Part shown: positions 1 to 7,877 of the stretch, one piece after another | Layout of the letters: each line of letters opens with the position of its first letter | Position numbering within the stretch: the first letter of the stretch is position 1 | Assembly: GCA_034432795.1 (NCBI GenBank) | Contig: DAOUBF010000013.1 | Coordinates: 1-64,000 of the forward strand | Source: DAOUBF01 sp034432795 | GTDB taxonomy: Bacteria; Chloroflexota; Anaerolineae; DSLN01 | Direction of reading: 5' to 3' | Length of the DNA stretch: 64,000 nucleotides | The notes under the pieces: model-generated | Database searches by the model: none | Told to the model about the DNA's origin: nothing | What the model saw: only the letters and a program-made list of their open reading frames with translations | Translations under genes and position numbers: made by a program

Positions 1-176
1 GGGCGCAGGCCCATGTCGTACATGGCGTAGAGGATGCGGCGGTGAACGGGTTTGAGGCCGTCGCGGGCATCGGGGAGGGCGCGGGCCACGATCACGCTCA
101 TGGCGTAATCCAAGTACGAGCCGCGCATCTCCTGGTCAATATCTACCAGCTTAACCGTGCCGATTTCCACTGGCAT
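1..176 (-). CDS. gyrA: DNA gyrase subunit A, N-terminal fragment
   Basis: The reverse strand encodes the first 58 residues of a type IIA topoisomerase A subunit and runs off the window edge. The segments MRGSYLDYAMSVIVARALP and DGLKPVHRRILYAMYDMG are the family's hallmark N-terminus, which leads into the DNA-cleavage domain (catalytic Tyr lies outside the window). Gyrase (with GyrB) supercoils DNA; ParC is the alternative but is much rarer in Chloroflexota. An AGGAGG sequence abuts the ATG at 176 with no spacer, whereas the in-frame GTG at 170 has a 6-base spacer, so GTG 170 may be the true start. It lies 14 bases downstream of the isopentenyl phosphate kinase gene and could be cotranscribed with it. 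Confidence 0.93.
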   Translation of the reverse strand, partial: MPVEIGTVKLVDIDQEMRGSYLDYAMSVIVARALPDARDGLKPVHRRILYAMYDMGLR

Positions 177-190
177 CCTCCTGCAGAGGA

Positions 191-1012
191 TTATACCACA
201 GGCCGCCCTGAGGTTGAAATCCCCTCTCCGCTGATCCGTGTCCCCACAGGCAGGTCAGGGTTGAGCAGCACCTGGGTCAGCAGGCCGGGGTAGCGACCCG
301 AAAAGATACGCACGGTCAGCCCTGGTTGCGCCTGGGCCAGGGCCAGCATCTGGGCCACCTTGCTGGCCATGCCGCCGGTGACATCTATGGCCTCGGACGC
401 TCGCAGGGCGGCCTGGATAGCCGCGTAATTTGCCGGAGTGATCTCCGGGATGACGTCGCCGCCAAAGGTCGCATAGACGCCATCGGCCTCGCCCACCAGG
501 AGCACGCATTCTCCGCCCAGGCGCGGCAACAGGTAGGCAAACAACTCCTCTGTGGAGGCAATCGTGCCGCCGCGCACCTCATCAAAAGCCACGTCGCCGT
601 AGATGAGCGGCACCAGCCCGTGCGCCAGGGCTGCCTCAATTGGCCCGGTCTCCAGGTGGATGAGCACCCCATCACGGCAGCGGGCCGAGGCCGAGGGTTG
701 CAGGCTGAGCACAGGCACGCCGGCCTCAAGCAGCGCGTCGGTGACAATCTGGTTCAGACGGGCGGCGGCGGCGCTGACAGCAGCGAAGCCACGCCAGGCC
801 TCCGGCGAGGCGACGCCGGCCCGCGTGCCATACTTCTGGGCCTCCACGTGGCCAAACGAGCCGCTGCCATGACCGATGATCAGGCGCAAGTCGGGGCGGG
901 CCGCCCGCGCCGCGACGATCTCCCCGGCCAGCCGGGCGAGCACATCGGCCCGCACAGTGGCCGGGCGGTGTTTGTCGGTGATCAGCGAGCCGCCGAGTTT
1001 GAGGTAAATCAT
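191..1012 (-). CDS. ipk: isopentenyl phosphate kinase (amino-acid kinase family)
   Basis: This 273-residue protein should phosphorylate isopentenyl phosphate to isopentenyl diphosphate with ATP in the cytosol. The N-terminal glycine loop KLGGSLITDK (residues 5-14) and GHGSGSFGH (47-55), which holds the His typical of IPKs, separate it from glutamate-5-kinase and aspartokinase; length fits. The C-terminal half has DVTGGMASKV, the nucleotide-site motif of the fold. It follows mevalonate kinase on the same strand, about 50 bases apart. In the family, IPK acts in the alternative mevalonate branch after a phosphomevalonate decarboxylase, which is not in this window. Fosfomycin kinase is a related alternative but fits the neighbourhood less well. 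Confidence 0.9.
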   Translation of the reverse strand: MIYLKLGGSLITDKHRPATVRADVLARLAGEIVAARAARPDLRLIIGHGSGSFGHVEAQKYGTRAGVASPEAWRGFAAVSAAAARLNQIVTDALLEAGVPVLSLQPSASARCRDGVLIHLETGPIEAALAHGLVPLIYGDVAFDEVRGGTIASTEELFAYLLPRLGGECVLLVGEADGVYATFGGDVIPEITPANYAAIQAALRASEAIDVTGGMASKVAQMLALAQAQPGLTVRIFSGRYPGLLTQVLLNPDLPVGTRISGEGISTSGRPVV

Positions 1013-1019
1013 TATCCTC

Positions 1020-1066
1020 AGAAACCCTCCTCAGAAGCCCGATTTTCTGGAGAAACCGGGCTTCTA
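1020..1066 (+). repeat. dispersed hairpin repeat of the AGAAGCCCGG type, copy 1
   Basis: Perfect 9-bp arms agaagcccg (1033-1041) and cgggcttct (1057-1065) surround a 15-base loop that holds gagaaac. The repeat fills the gap between the mevalonate kinase and IPK genes, and its end supplies the TAG stop codon of mevalonate kinase (1066-1064). A related sequence lies at 43878-43920. There is no T-run, so it is a poor intrinsic terminator. Confidence 0.6.
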
Positions 1067-2056
1067 ACCCCCAATCTCCTGAAACAGGATGCGCGTGGCG
1101 CCAGCGGCCCGGAGCGCCTCGGCGACGGCGGCTTGCGTGGTTGGGGAGACCAGCGCGATCATGTTCCCCCCGCGCCCGCCGCCGCACAGCTTGGCGCCGC
1201 TCGCCCCGGCAGCCAGCGCCGCCGCGATCAGCCGCTCCAGTTCCGGCGAGGAGACCCCGATCTGGCGCAGCCGCTCCTGGTTCGCGTTCAGCAGCGGCCC
1301 CAGGCGGGCCGTGTCGCCGCTCTCCAGCGCGGCCCGCGCCGCCCGCACGATGGCGCCGATCTCGTCAAACAGCCGCTCATAGGTGGCCGGGTCGGCCTCC
1401 CAGGCGCGGCGCACATCGCCGACGGCCAGGCGTGTAAGCGAGGGGACGCCGGTATCGGCGATAAGCAGATGGAAACGCCCCCGGATGGTGAGCCGCTCAA
1501 TGGGCTGGCCACGAACGAAGTACACCGGCTGCTCGTAGGCGATAACGGTGTTATCCACGCCGCTGGGGGTGCCGTGGTGGAGCTTTTCCACCTCGTAGAC
1601 CAGGGCAGAGAGCGCCGCCCTCTCCAGGGACACCCCCAGATAGCGGGCCAGGGCGCGGGCCATCGCCGTAGAGACCGCTGCGCTGGAGCCCATGCCGCTG
1701 GCCACAGGGATGGTAGAGCGCACAGTGATCGTGGCATCCGGGGCCTCTACGCCCAGATGAGCCAGCGTCCCCCGCACAATCGCCGCCAAAGGCTGATCGG
1801 GAGGGGCCTCGTCCAGCCGGAGCACAAGGCCCATGTCGGGGGCGTGGAGCGTCAGGCCCGCGCCCGGCGCGGCAGGCTCTACGGTTGCGGTCGCCTGCAC
1901 CTGGCTGATGGGGATAGCGATGGCTGGTCGCCCATAGACGACCGCGTGCTCGCCGCACAGGATAATCTTGCCAGGGGCGCTGGCGTGGACGATTGATGAC
2001 GGATGACGGACGACGGATGGTCGTCTCTCATCTGCCATCTGCTCTCTGTCGTCCAT
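1064..2056 (-). CDS. mvk: mevalonate kinase (GHMP family)
   Basis: This 330-residue kinase should convert mevalonate to 5-phosphomevalonate. The GHMP motifs are in order: APGKIILCGEHAVVYG (about 28-43), the ATP loop PVASGMGSSAAVS and the C-terminal GAKLCGGGRGG. I chose ATG 2056, which lies 5 bases after the stop of the upstream prenyltransferase gene; an upstream extension to 2137 would overlap that gene. Residues 1 to about 24 are encoded by a dispersed GACGACGGA-type repeat and are not conserved family sequence, so ATG 2038 is an alternative start. It sits between the DPPR-synthase-like gene and the IPK gene on one strand and probably forms an isoprenoid operon with them. Confidence 0.9.
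   Translation of the reverse strand: MDDREQMADERRPSVVRHPSSIVHASAPGKIILCGEHAVVYGRPAIAIPISQVQATATVEPAAPGAGLTLHAPDMGLVLRLDEAPPDQPLAAIVRGTLAHLGVEAPDATITVRSTIPVASGMGSSAAVSTAMARALARYLGVSLERAALSALVYEVEKLHHGTPSGVDNTVIAYEQPVYFVRGQPIERLTIRGRFHLLIADTGVPSLTRLAVGDVRRAWEADPATYERLFDEIGAIVRAARAALESGDTARLGPLLNANQERLRQIGVSSPELERLIAAALAAGASGAKLCGGGRGGNMIALVSPTTQAAVAEALRAAGATRILFQEIGG
1990..2056. repeat. GACGACGGA-type dispersed repeat, copy 1, at the mevalonate kinase N-terminus
   Basis: A run of gacggatgacggacgacgg followed by tcgtc and ctgtcgtcc, partly self-complementary. It is translated as the first 24 or so residues of mevalonate kinase (SVVRHPSSIV portion), immediately before the conserved GHMP domain. 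Confidence 0.6.
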
Positions 2057-2061
2057 CGCTA

Positions 2062-3033
2062 TTATCCGCCGAAGAAGCGCTGGAGGATCGCCTTGATCTG
2101 TTCGGTGTAGAGGATCAGGAACGAGGAGAGACCCCACAGGACAAGCGTGATCTGGATGGGGCGGTCGCGCAGCACGACCTCGTCAGGTGCGTCGCCTTCC
2201 CCCTTCACATGGATCAGGTAGAGGTAGCGGAAAATGCCGTACAACACAAAGGGGATCGTCAGCATCATGGTGTGGTTTTTGGGCAGGTTCTCAGCGGAGA
2301 AGGTGTAGAGGGAATAGGCCACGACCGTTGTGGCGGTGACCACGCTGATCATCTCGTCCAGCAGGGGGAGGTTATACTCCTCCAGGCTGGCGCGGTGGCT
2401 GTTGGCGTCCTCTTTCAGCAGGAGCAGTTCGTGCCGCCGCTTGCCGAAGGAGAGGAACAGCGCCAACAGCGTTGTCAGCACATACAACCAGGGCGAGAAG
2501 CGCTCCGCCTCCACCAGGGCCGCCCCTGCCGCTACCCGCAGAACAAAGCCCGCCGAGACCGCCAGCACATCCAGGATGATGACATGCTTGAGTGAGAACG
2601 AATACAGCAGTTGCAGCCCGATGTAGCCAGCAACGATCATCCCAAAGGTGGGATGCAGCACAAAAGAGAGTGGCAGGGTGACCAGGAGGAGAACGGCGGC
2701 GGCAGCCAGCGCCACAACCGGTGAGAGTTGGCCGGAGGCCAGTGGCCGGTGGCGCTTCACCGGATGGCGGCGATCTTTCTCAATGTCCGCCAGATCGTTG
2801 ATAATATAGATGGTGCTGGAGGCCAGGCACAACAGGGCAAAACCGGCCAGCGTCCGGCTGAGGTAGTACAGGTTCAGGATTTTGACATCAAACAGGAGCG
2901 GCAGGAAGACGAAGCCGTTTTTCAGCCATTGCTTCAGCCGCATGGTGCGGATCAGGCCGCGCAAGGCCGAGGCGTTGCGTGGGGTCGTCTTCTCTAACGT
3001 CGTTTCTCGCGTCACGCTGCTCTCCGTCGGCAA
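2062..3033 (-). CDS. UbiA-family prenyltransferase, decaprenyl-phosphate phosphoribosyltransferase-like
   Basis: A 323-residue polytopic membrane protein with about eight hydrophobic segments. The first Asp-rich motif appears as INDLADIEKDRRHPVKRHRP, the form seen in 5-phosphoribosyl-1-pyrophosphate:polyprenyl-phosphate transferases rather than in quinone-making UbiA or MenA proteins. The family moves phosphoribose from PRPP to a polyprenyl phosphate, a precursor for cell-wall arabinose in actinobacteria; the final glycan here is unknown. It is the first gene of the isoprenoid cluster, and its stop lies 5 bases before the mevalonate kinase start. Substrate assignment is by motif only. Confidence 0.8.
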   Translation of the reverse strand: MPTESSVTRETTLEKTTPRNASALRGLIRTMRLKQWLKNGFVFLPLLFDVKILNLYYLSRTLAGFALLCLASSTIYIINDLADIEKDRRHPVKRHRPLASGQLSPVVALAAAAVLLLVTLPLSFVLHPTFGMIVAGYIGLQLLYSFSLKHVIILDVLAVSAGFVLRVAAGAALVEAERFSPWLYVLTTLLALFLSFGKRRHELLLLKEDANSHRASLEEYNLPLLDEMISVVTATTVVAYSLYTFSAENLPKNHTMMLTIPFVLYGIFRYLYLIHVKGEGDAPDEVVLRDRPIQITLVLWGLSSFLILYTEQIKAILQRFFGG

Positions 3034-3158
3034 CCCAATGCCCAGGGATCAGATGCATTGATCATACCAAAGGGGTCGTAAATGGGCAAGCGTACTTTTG
3101 GACGGTCAGCACCACACGGATTTGAACACGGATAGGTACTCAACGGATTATTTCACAA

Positions 3159-3175
3159 TGTCACCTTCGGTGACA
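3159..3175 (+). other. short perfect hairpin ahead of tlyA
   Basis: TGTCACC (3159-3165) and GGTGACA (3169-3175) form a 7-bp stem with a TTC loop, ending 9 bases before the chosen tlyA start codon. It could fold over the ribosome-binding region. It has no T-run and is not a terminator. Confidence 0.45.
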
Positions 3176-3184
3176 CAGGTAACT

Positions 3185-4018
3185 ATGGAACGCCGTAAGC
3201 GTCGCCTGGACACGCTCCTGGTGGAACGCGGGCTGGTGGAGACCCGCGAGAAAGGCCGCCGCCTGATCATGGCGGGTCAGGTCCGCGTGAATGGCCAGCT
3301 TGTGGACCGGCCTGGGGCAGGGGTGGCAGCGGATGCCGCCATTGAGATCACGGCGCCGCCGCGCTACGTCAGCCGGGGCGGGGAGAAGCTGGAGGCGGCT
3401 CTGCACACCTTTGGCCTGGACGTCACCGGCCTGGTGGCTGCCGATGTGGGCGCCTCTACCGGCGGTTTCACCGATTGCCTGCTCCAGCATGGCGCCAGCC
3501 GCGTCTATGCGATTGACGTGGGCTACGGCCAGCTTGACTACCGGCTGCGCACCGACCCGCGCGTGGTGGTCATGGAACGGACGAACGCCCGCACTCTAGA
3601 GGCGCTGCCAGAGCCGGTTGACCTGGTGACCATAGACGTTTCCTTCATCTCCCTGACGCTGATCCTGCCCGCTGCGCTGAAGTGGATGAAACCGGGGGGC
3701 CATATCATCGCGCTGATCAAACCCCAATTTGAGGCCGGGCGGGAGCACGTGAGTAAGGGGGGCGTGGTCAGGCGGCCCGAAGTCCACCGGGCTGTGCTGG
3801 CGCGGATACTGGGCTGGGCTGACCAGCGCGGCCTGGGGTTACACGGACTGATGCGTTCGCCCCTCCTGGGGCCGGCGGGCAACGTAGAGTTCCTGGCCTG
3901 GTGGCAGGTTCAGGCGCAGGCCACAGTTGCGTTGGAGACGGCAATAGAGGCAGCCCTGGCGGGGCAGAGCGTCTACCGCGAGCATCCCTGCGATGAACCG
4001 CCAGCAGGCATCCCGTAA
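3185..4018 (+). CDS. tlyA: TlyA-family rRNA 2'-O-methyltransferase
   Basis: A 277-residue cytosolic protein. The N-terminal S4 RNA-binding domain is RLDTLLVERGLVETREKGRR followed by VRVNGQLVDRPG (about residues 5-50). The FtsJ/RrmJ-like methyltransferase domain starts with SRGGEKLE and has the SAM motif ADVGASTGGFTDCLL, then DVGYGQLDYRLR and IKPQFEAG. The family methylates the 2'-OH of a 16S (and in some bacteria also 23S) rRNA cytidine and is often misnamed hemolysin A. ATG 3185 fits the S4 domain best; starts at 3098 and 3158 would add unconserved residues that cross the hairpin at 3159-3175. It stands alone, with a 156-base gap to trmI. Confidence 0.88.
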   Translation: MERRKRRLDTLLVERGLVETREKGRRLIMAGQVRVNGQLVDRPGAGVAADAAIEITAPPRYVSRGGEKLEAALHTFGLDVTGLVAADVGASTGGFTDCLLQHGASRVYAIDVGYGQLDYRLRTDPRVVVMERTNARTLEALPEPVDLVTIDVSFISLTLILPAALKWMKPGGHIIALIKPQFEAGREHVSKGGVVRRPEVHRAVLARILGWADQRGLGLHGLMRSPLLGPAGNVEFLAWWQVQAQATVALETAIEAALAGQSVYREHPCDEPPAGIP

Positions 4019-4130
4019 GGGAAACCGCGCCCGTAGGAGCGCACGGCCATGCGCCCCACCGGTTAGGGCGCTGGGGGCGCCCGCGCCAGCCCCAAATCGC
4101 CCCTAAATTGAATTACACCCCCGGATCGCT

Positions 4131-4165
4131 ATCTGGTTTTACGTTTCCGGTTTTACGTTTATAAT
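4131..4165 (+). promoter_or_regulatory. probable trmI promoter built into an AACGT-type repeat
   Basis: Two direct copies of GGTTTTACGTTT (4136-4147 and 4149-4160) end in TATAAT (4160-4165), 9 bases before the trmI start codon. A weak -35 (TTTTAC, 4137-4142) would give a 17-base spacer. The same AACGTAAAACGTGAAACG vocabulary forms hairpins at 37901-37939 and 51006-51053. With so short a leader, the trmI message would be nearly leaderless. The rest of 4019-4130 shows no other feature. Confidence 0.5.
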
Positions 4166-4174
4166 GCATCTCTT

Positions 4175-5050
4175 ATGGGAATGACAGGAGAACAGGTCAC
4201 ATCCAATCTCGCACGTGAAGGGGACGTAGCGTTGCTGCTGGCGGGCGACGGCAAGCGCTTTATCTGCCGCCTGTGCGCCGGGGAGCGGTTGGAGACGCAC
4301 CGGGGGATCGTGGAGCATCGTGCGCTGATCGGCCTGCCCTACGGCAGCCTGGTCACCTCGCACCTCAACTATCCCTTTTACCTGCTGCGGCCCTCCACCA
4401 GCGACCTGATCCGCGAAATCAAACGGATCAGTCAGATCGTCTTTCCTAAGGACCTGGGCTATATCCTGCTCAAGCTGGCCATCCGCCCCGGCTGCACCGT
4501 GATTGAGGCCGGCACCGGCAGCGGCGGGCTGACGTTGGGCCTGGCCCAGGCGGTTATGCCTACGGGGCGCGTGATTTCCTACGATGTGCGCGCCGATATG
4601 CAGGCCCTGGCACACAAGAACCTGGCCCTGGTCGGGCTAAGCGATTATGTGACCTTTAAGCTGCATGACATCGCCCAGGGCTTTGAGGAGCGCGATGCAG
4701 ATGCCCTGTTCCTGGACCTGCCCAATCCCTGGGACTATGTGGCGCAGGCCCACGCCGCGCTCAAGAGCGGCGGCTTCTTCGGCGCGCTGCTGCCCACCGC
4801 CAACCAAGTGATCACCTTGCTCTCGGCGCTGGAGGCCCAGCCGTTTATCGCGGTGGAGGTGGAGGAGTTGATCCTGCGCCCCTATAAACCGGTGTCCACG
4901 CGGCTGCGCCCGGTGGACCGCATCGTCGGCCATACCGGCTACCTGATCTTTGCGCGCACGCTGCTGCCGGGGGCCAGGGCGCCAGGGATGCAGCCCGAGG
5001 CGGGCGAAACGGAAGCCCATGATCACGAAGATGAGGAGGAAGAGGCATGA
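4175..5050 (+). CDS. trmI: tRNA (adenine-N1-)-methyltransferase TrmI, m1A58
   Basis: A 291-residue protein with the small N-terminal beta-domain typical of TrmI, then the substrate motif RPSTSDLI, a SAM-binding site VIEAGTGSGGLTLGLAQAV and the catalytic segment DALFLDLPNPWDYV. The family works as a tetramer and makes m1A at position 58 in the T-loop of tRNA, which stabilises tRNA and is common in thermophiles. The last 20 or so residues are acidic and unconserved. The stop overlaps the next start as ATGA (5047-5050), so translation of the two genes is probably coupled. Confidence 0.9.
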   Translation: MGMTGEQVTSNLAREGDVALLLAGDGKRFICRLCAGERLETHRGIVEHRALIGLPYGSLVTSHLNYPFYLLRPSTSDLIREIKRISQIVFPKDLGYILLKLAIRPGCTVIEAGTGSGGLTLGLAQAVMPTGRVISYDVRADMQALAHKNLALVGLSDYVTFKLHDIAQGFEERDADALFLDLPNPWDYVAQAHAALKSGGFFGALLPTANQVITLLSALEAQPFIAVEVEELILRPYKPVSTRLRPVDRIVGHTGYLIFARTLLPGARAPGMQPEAGETEAHDHEDEEEEA

Positions 5051-5643
5051 GGTTGGGGCGACGTTGGGGCGGTCCGATACGGCGGGCCTTGTTGGGCTTG
5101 CCCCCAACAGGCGGTGTCTGGGGCGCGGGGCGTCCCTGGCAGATGTTGCAGCAGGCCAATGCGCTCATGGCGGGCGGCCAGCCGCGCCAGGCTGCGGCGC
5201 TCTATGACGAACTGGCGCAGATGGCCGAGGCCCGCGCTATGCCCAGGCGGGCCGCGCTGCTCCACATCCAGGCGGCACGCGCCTGGCTGGCGGCGGGCGA
5301 TGGACAGGCAGCAGTGGACCGCGCCAGACGCGGCTTCGGCGCGTTCATCGCGCTGGGCCAGGGCGCGCGCGTGGCCCGGCTGTTGCCGGAGGTGACCGCC
5401 CGCTTGCGCCAGCGCGGCTATGCCCAGGCCGCCGACGAACTTGAGCGCGATCTGGAAGCACAACTGGCACGCGCGGGGATTGACGCAGCGGCGTTCACGT
5501 CAATGGGGGCGGCTGTTCAGCGCGGCACCCTGCCCGCAAGCTGCCCCCATTGCGGCGCCCCCTTGCGCTCGGATGAGGTGGAGTGGGTGGATGCCGCCAG
5601 CGCCGAGTGCCCGTACTGCGGCATGATCGTGAAAGCCGAATGA
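5047..5643 (+). CDS. hypothetical helical protein with C-terminal zinc ribbon
   Basis: A 198-residue protein I cannot assign to a named family. Residues 30-150 are Ala/Arg-rich helices with TPR-like spacing (AALYDELAQMAEARAMPRRA, then LHIQAARAWLAAGDGQAAV). The C-terminus has two CxxC knuckles, CPHCG and CPYCG, about 24 residues apart, a typical zinc ribbon. It has no signal peptide and is probably cytosolic. It is coupled by 4-base overlaps to trmI upstream and to the Nudix gene downstream, so the three are likely one transcript. A scaffold or RNA-binding role is only a guess. Confidence 0.7.
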   Translation: MRLGRRWGGPIRRALLGLPPTGGVWGAGRPWQMLQQANALMAGGQPRQAAALYDELAQMAEARAMPRRAALLHIQAARAWLAAGDGQAAVDRARRGFGAFIALGQGARVARLLPEVTARLRQRGYAQAADELERDLEAQLARAGIDAAAFTSMGAAVQRGTLPASCPHCGAPLRSDEVEWVDAASAECPYCGMIVKAE

Positions 5644-6227
5644 CCGGGGAGTCCTTTCCTGAGCGCGTCCGGGCCATCCTGATGCAGCACACGCCGAAGA
5701 CCGTGGCCGAATGGGAGGCACGCCCGGCGGCGGTGCTCGTCCCCCTGTTCCTGAAAGATGGCCGGTGGCACCTGTTGTTCACCCAGCGCACCGAGACGGT
5801 GCAGGATCACAAGGGCCAGATTTCGTTTCCGGGCGGGCGCCGCGACCCGGATGACCCCTCGTTGCTGGCCACAGCGTTGCGCGAGGCCCAGGAGGAGATC
5901 GGCCTGGACCCCGCCGATGTGACCATCCTGGGGCAGCTTGATGAGATGTACACCGTGACGCAGTATCGCATCTCACCTTTCGTCGGCGTTATTCCTTACC
6001 CCTATCCCTTCCGTGTGAATTCTGCCGAGATCGCCGAGTTGATTGAGGCCCCTCTGGAGGCCTTCCTTGACCCGGCCAACCTGGAGCAGCGCGAACGGGC
6101 CGCCCTGGTCGGCCCACCGGTGCCGGTCTATTTCTACCACATCGGCCCATACACCATCTGGGGCGTCACGGCGCGCATCGTCAAGGATTTCCTGGAGAGG
6201 ATCGCGCCTGCACTGAAAGGTACTTAA
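5640..6227 (+). CDS. Nudix hydrolase, CoA pyrophosphatase-like
   Basis: A 195-residue cytosolic hydrolase. The extended CoA-type signature is visible: LLFTQRTETVQDHKGQISFP followed at once by GGRRDPDD, then the Nudix box ending REAQEEIGL. Family members (NudL/YeaB) split CoA and its derivatives into 3',5'-ADP and phosphopantetheine in a metal-dependent way. The Glu expected early in the box is replaced within GGRRDPDD by Asp, as in many CoA-type members. ATG 5640 overlaps the stop of the preceding gene (ATGA); longer starts from 5583 would only read that gene's zinc ribbon in another frame. Substrate remains inferred. Confidence 0.8.
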   Translation: MTGESFPERVRAILMQHTPKTVAEWEARPAAVLVPLFLKDGRWHLLFTQRTETVQDHKGQISFPGGRRDPDDPSLLATALREAQEEIGLDPADVTILGQLDEMYTVTQYRISPFVGVIPYPYPFRVNSAEIAELIEAPLEAFLDPANLEQRERAALVGPPVPVYFYHIGPYTIWGVTARIVKDFLERIAPALKGT

Positions 6228-6332
6228 CGAATGATGCCACAACCTCACTTCGGCGACAGGAACCTAAGGAAACTGATGATTCCCTCTGCGTCCCCCACCT
6301 CGTCCCTATAGGGTATGGGGTGTACCGACCCT

Positions 6333-6373
6333 ATGTTGCGGAATCTTAATCAAATCACAACCAATACACAAAC
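6333..6373 (+). promoter_or_regulatory. 41-bp shared promoter element, copy 1 (efflux operon)
   Basis: This 41-bp block matches 38504-38544 at 38 of 41 positions; it begins ATGTTGCGGAATCTTAATCA. In both copies a -10-like box begins exactly 10 bases after the block ends (TATAAA 6383-6388 here). No sigma-70 -35 is present. A half-degenerate dyad GTTGCG-N15-CACAAC lies inside. The block would occupy about -62 to -22, as expected for an activator site or an alternative-sigma promoter. The following leader runs about 95 bases to the adaptor gene. Confidence 0.7.
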
Positions 6374-6485
6374 CTGGCGTGGTATAAAGATATATCGTAT
6401 GAGCACGAACGATGGGCAGCTTGTAAGGTACTAACGGATGTGCCTTGTGGTTAAGGACTCTATTGAAACAGCAGGAGAAGGACCT

Positions 6486-7877
6486 ATGCGTAAAATCGTG
6501 ATCCCCCTCGTCATTCTGGCTATCCTGGTCGGTGGCCTGTATGTGGGCTACAACCGCTTTGTGGCGAACGCCGAAAGCGGGCCTACGTATCAGACCACGA
6601 CCGTCCGGCGGGGCACGCTGGTCGCCACCGTGAGCGCCGCCGGGACGATCCAGGCCAGCGCCCAGACCGCGCTCTCCTTCCAGACGTCGGGCAAGGTCGT
6701 TGAGGTCCACGTGGCACCGGGTGACGTAGTGAAACAGGGCCAGGTGCTGATGAAGCTGGATGCGACCGAGCTTCAGCTCGCGGTGGCCCAGGCCCAGGTG
6801 GCGCTGGACATCGCCAAGATCAAGCTGGAGCAACTCAAGGCCGGGCCTACGCCGGAACAGATCGCCAGTGCCCAGGCAGCCCTGGAGAGCGCCAGGGCTA
6901 ATCTGGCCAAGTTGCTCAAAGGCCCAGACCCCCACGACATCCGGGTAGCGGAGTTGAATGTGGAGGTCGCCAGGAACAACCTGTGGCAGGCCCAGGCCCA
7001 GCGCGACGCCGACCGCGGCAATCCCATGACCCCCGACTGGCAGCTTGACCTGGACGAGGCCCGCATCAATAACGCTCAGAACCAGTTAGACATCGCCTTG
7101 CAGAATTTAGAGAAGGCCAAAGCCGGGCCGACAGCCGACCAGATCGCTGCGGCCCGCGCCCAGGTCGCCCAGGCCGAGGCCAACCTCAAGGCCCTGCAGA
7201 ATACCCCCAGTAGCTACGACGTGGCCATCGCCGAGGCTCAGGTGCGCCAGGCCGAGCTTTCGCTCCAGCAGGCCCAAAACAACCTGAGCAAGGCCGTGCT
7301 CACCGCGCCCTACGATGGCATCGTAGCGGCGGTGAATTACCGCGTGGGCGACCAGGCCGCGTCAGCGCAGCCGGCGGTTGTGCTCATAGACCAGTCGGCC
7401 CTGTCCATTCAGGTGAATCTGGCGGAGGTGGACATTCCCAAAATTCAGCTCGGCCAGCCGGTCAACATCACCCTGGATGCGCTGCCCGACCGCAGCTTCA
7501 CCGGCCATGTGAGCTATGTGTCCCCCGCCGGGACAAATGTCCAGGGCGTGGTGAACTTCGCCGTGACGGTCACGCTGGATGACGCCGATAGCGCCGTCAA
7601 ACCGGGGATGACCGCTACGGCCAACATCATCGTGGACCGCCGCGACAATGCCCTGCTTGTGCCCAACCGCGCTATTCGCTCGCAGGGTGGACAGCGCGTG
7701 GTCCAGGTGCTATACAACGGCCAGGTGATCGCTGTGCCGGTGCAGCTTGGCCTGAGCAACGACACGGCTACAGAGGTTTTGAGCGGTCTGCAAGAGGGCG
7801 ACCAGGTCATCTTGAACACAACGACCACAGTCAGCCAGGGGTTCGGCCCAGGCGGCGGCTTCTTTATCGGCAGATAG
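6486..7877 (+). CDS. HlyD/MacA-like efflux periplasmic adaptor protein
   Basis: A 463-residue protein: one N-terminal membrane anchor (IVIPLVILAILVGGLYVGY), a lipoyl half-domain (VEVHVAPGDVVKQGQVLMKL), a long coiled-coil hairpin (about residues 110-275, with repeats such as QIAAARAQVAQAEANLKALQ), the second lipoyl half (LTAPYDGIVAAVNYRVGDQA) and a beta-barrel domain. Such adaptors link an inner-membrane transporter to an exit route; in a monoderm-like cell it probably works directly with the MacB-type pump encoded downstream. ATG 6486 has AGGAG 9 bases upstream; starting at 6438 would add 16 unconserved residues. The coiled coil contains two roughly parallel segments (GPTPEQIASAQAAL and GPTADQIAAARAQV), suggesting internal duplication. 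Confidence 0.9.
   Translation: MRKIVIPLVILAILVGGLYVGYNRFVANAESGPTYQTTTVRRGTLVATVSAAGTIQASAQTALSFQTSGKVVEVHVAPGDVVKQGQVLMKLDATELQLAVAQAQVALDIAKIKLEQLKAGPTPEQIASAQAALESARANLAKLLKGPDPHDIRVAELNVEVARNNLWQAQAQRDADRGNPMTPDWQLDLDEARINNAQNQLDIALQNLEKAKAGPTADQIAAARAQVAQAEANLKALQNTPSSYDVAIAEAQVRQAELSLQQAQNNLSKAVLTAPYDGIVAAVNYRVGDQAASAQPAVVLIDQSALSIQVNLAEVDIPKIQLGQPVNITLDALPDRSFTGHVSYVSPAGTNVQGVVNFAVTVTLDDADSAVKPGMTATANIIVDRRDNALLVPNRAIRSQGGQRVVQVLYNGQVIAVPVQLGLSNDTATEVLSGLQEGDQVILNTTTTVSQGFGPGGGFFIGR

Noticed and set aside
326..1996. 556-codon open frame on the plus strand across the IPK and mevalonate kinase genes
   Set aside because: It is antisense to two clearly conserved kinases; high G+C content keeps antisense frames open. 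Its translation shows no conserved motif.
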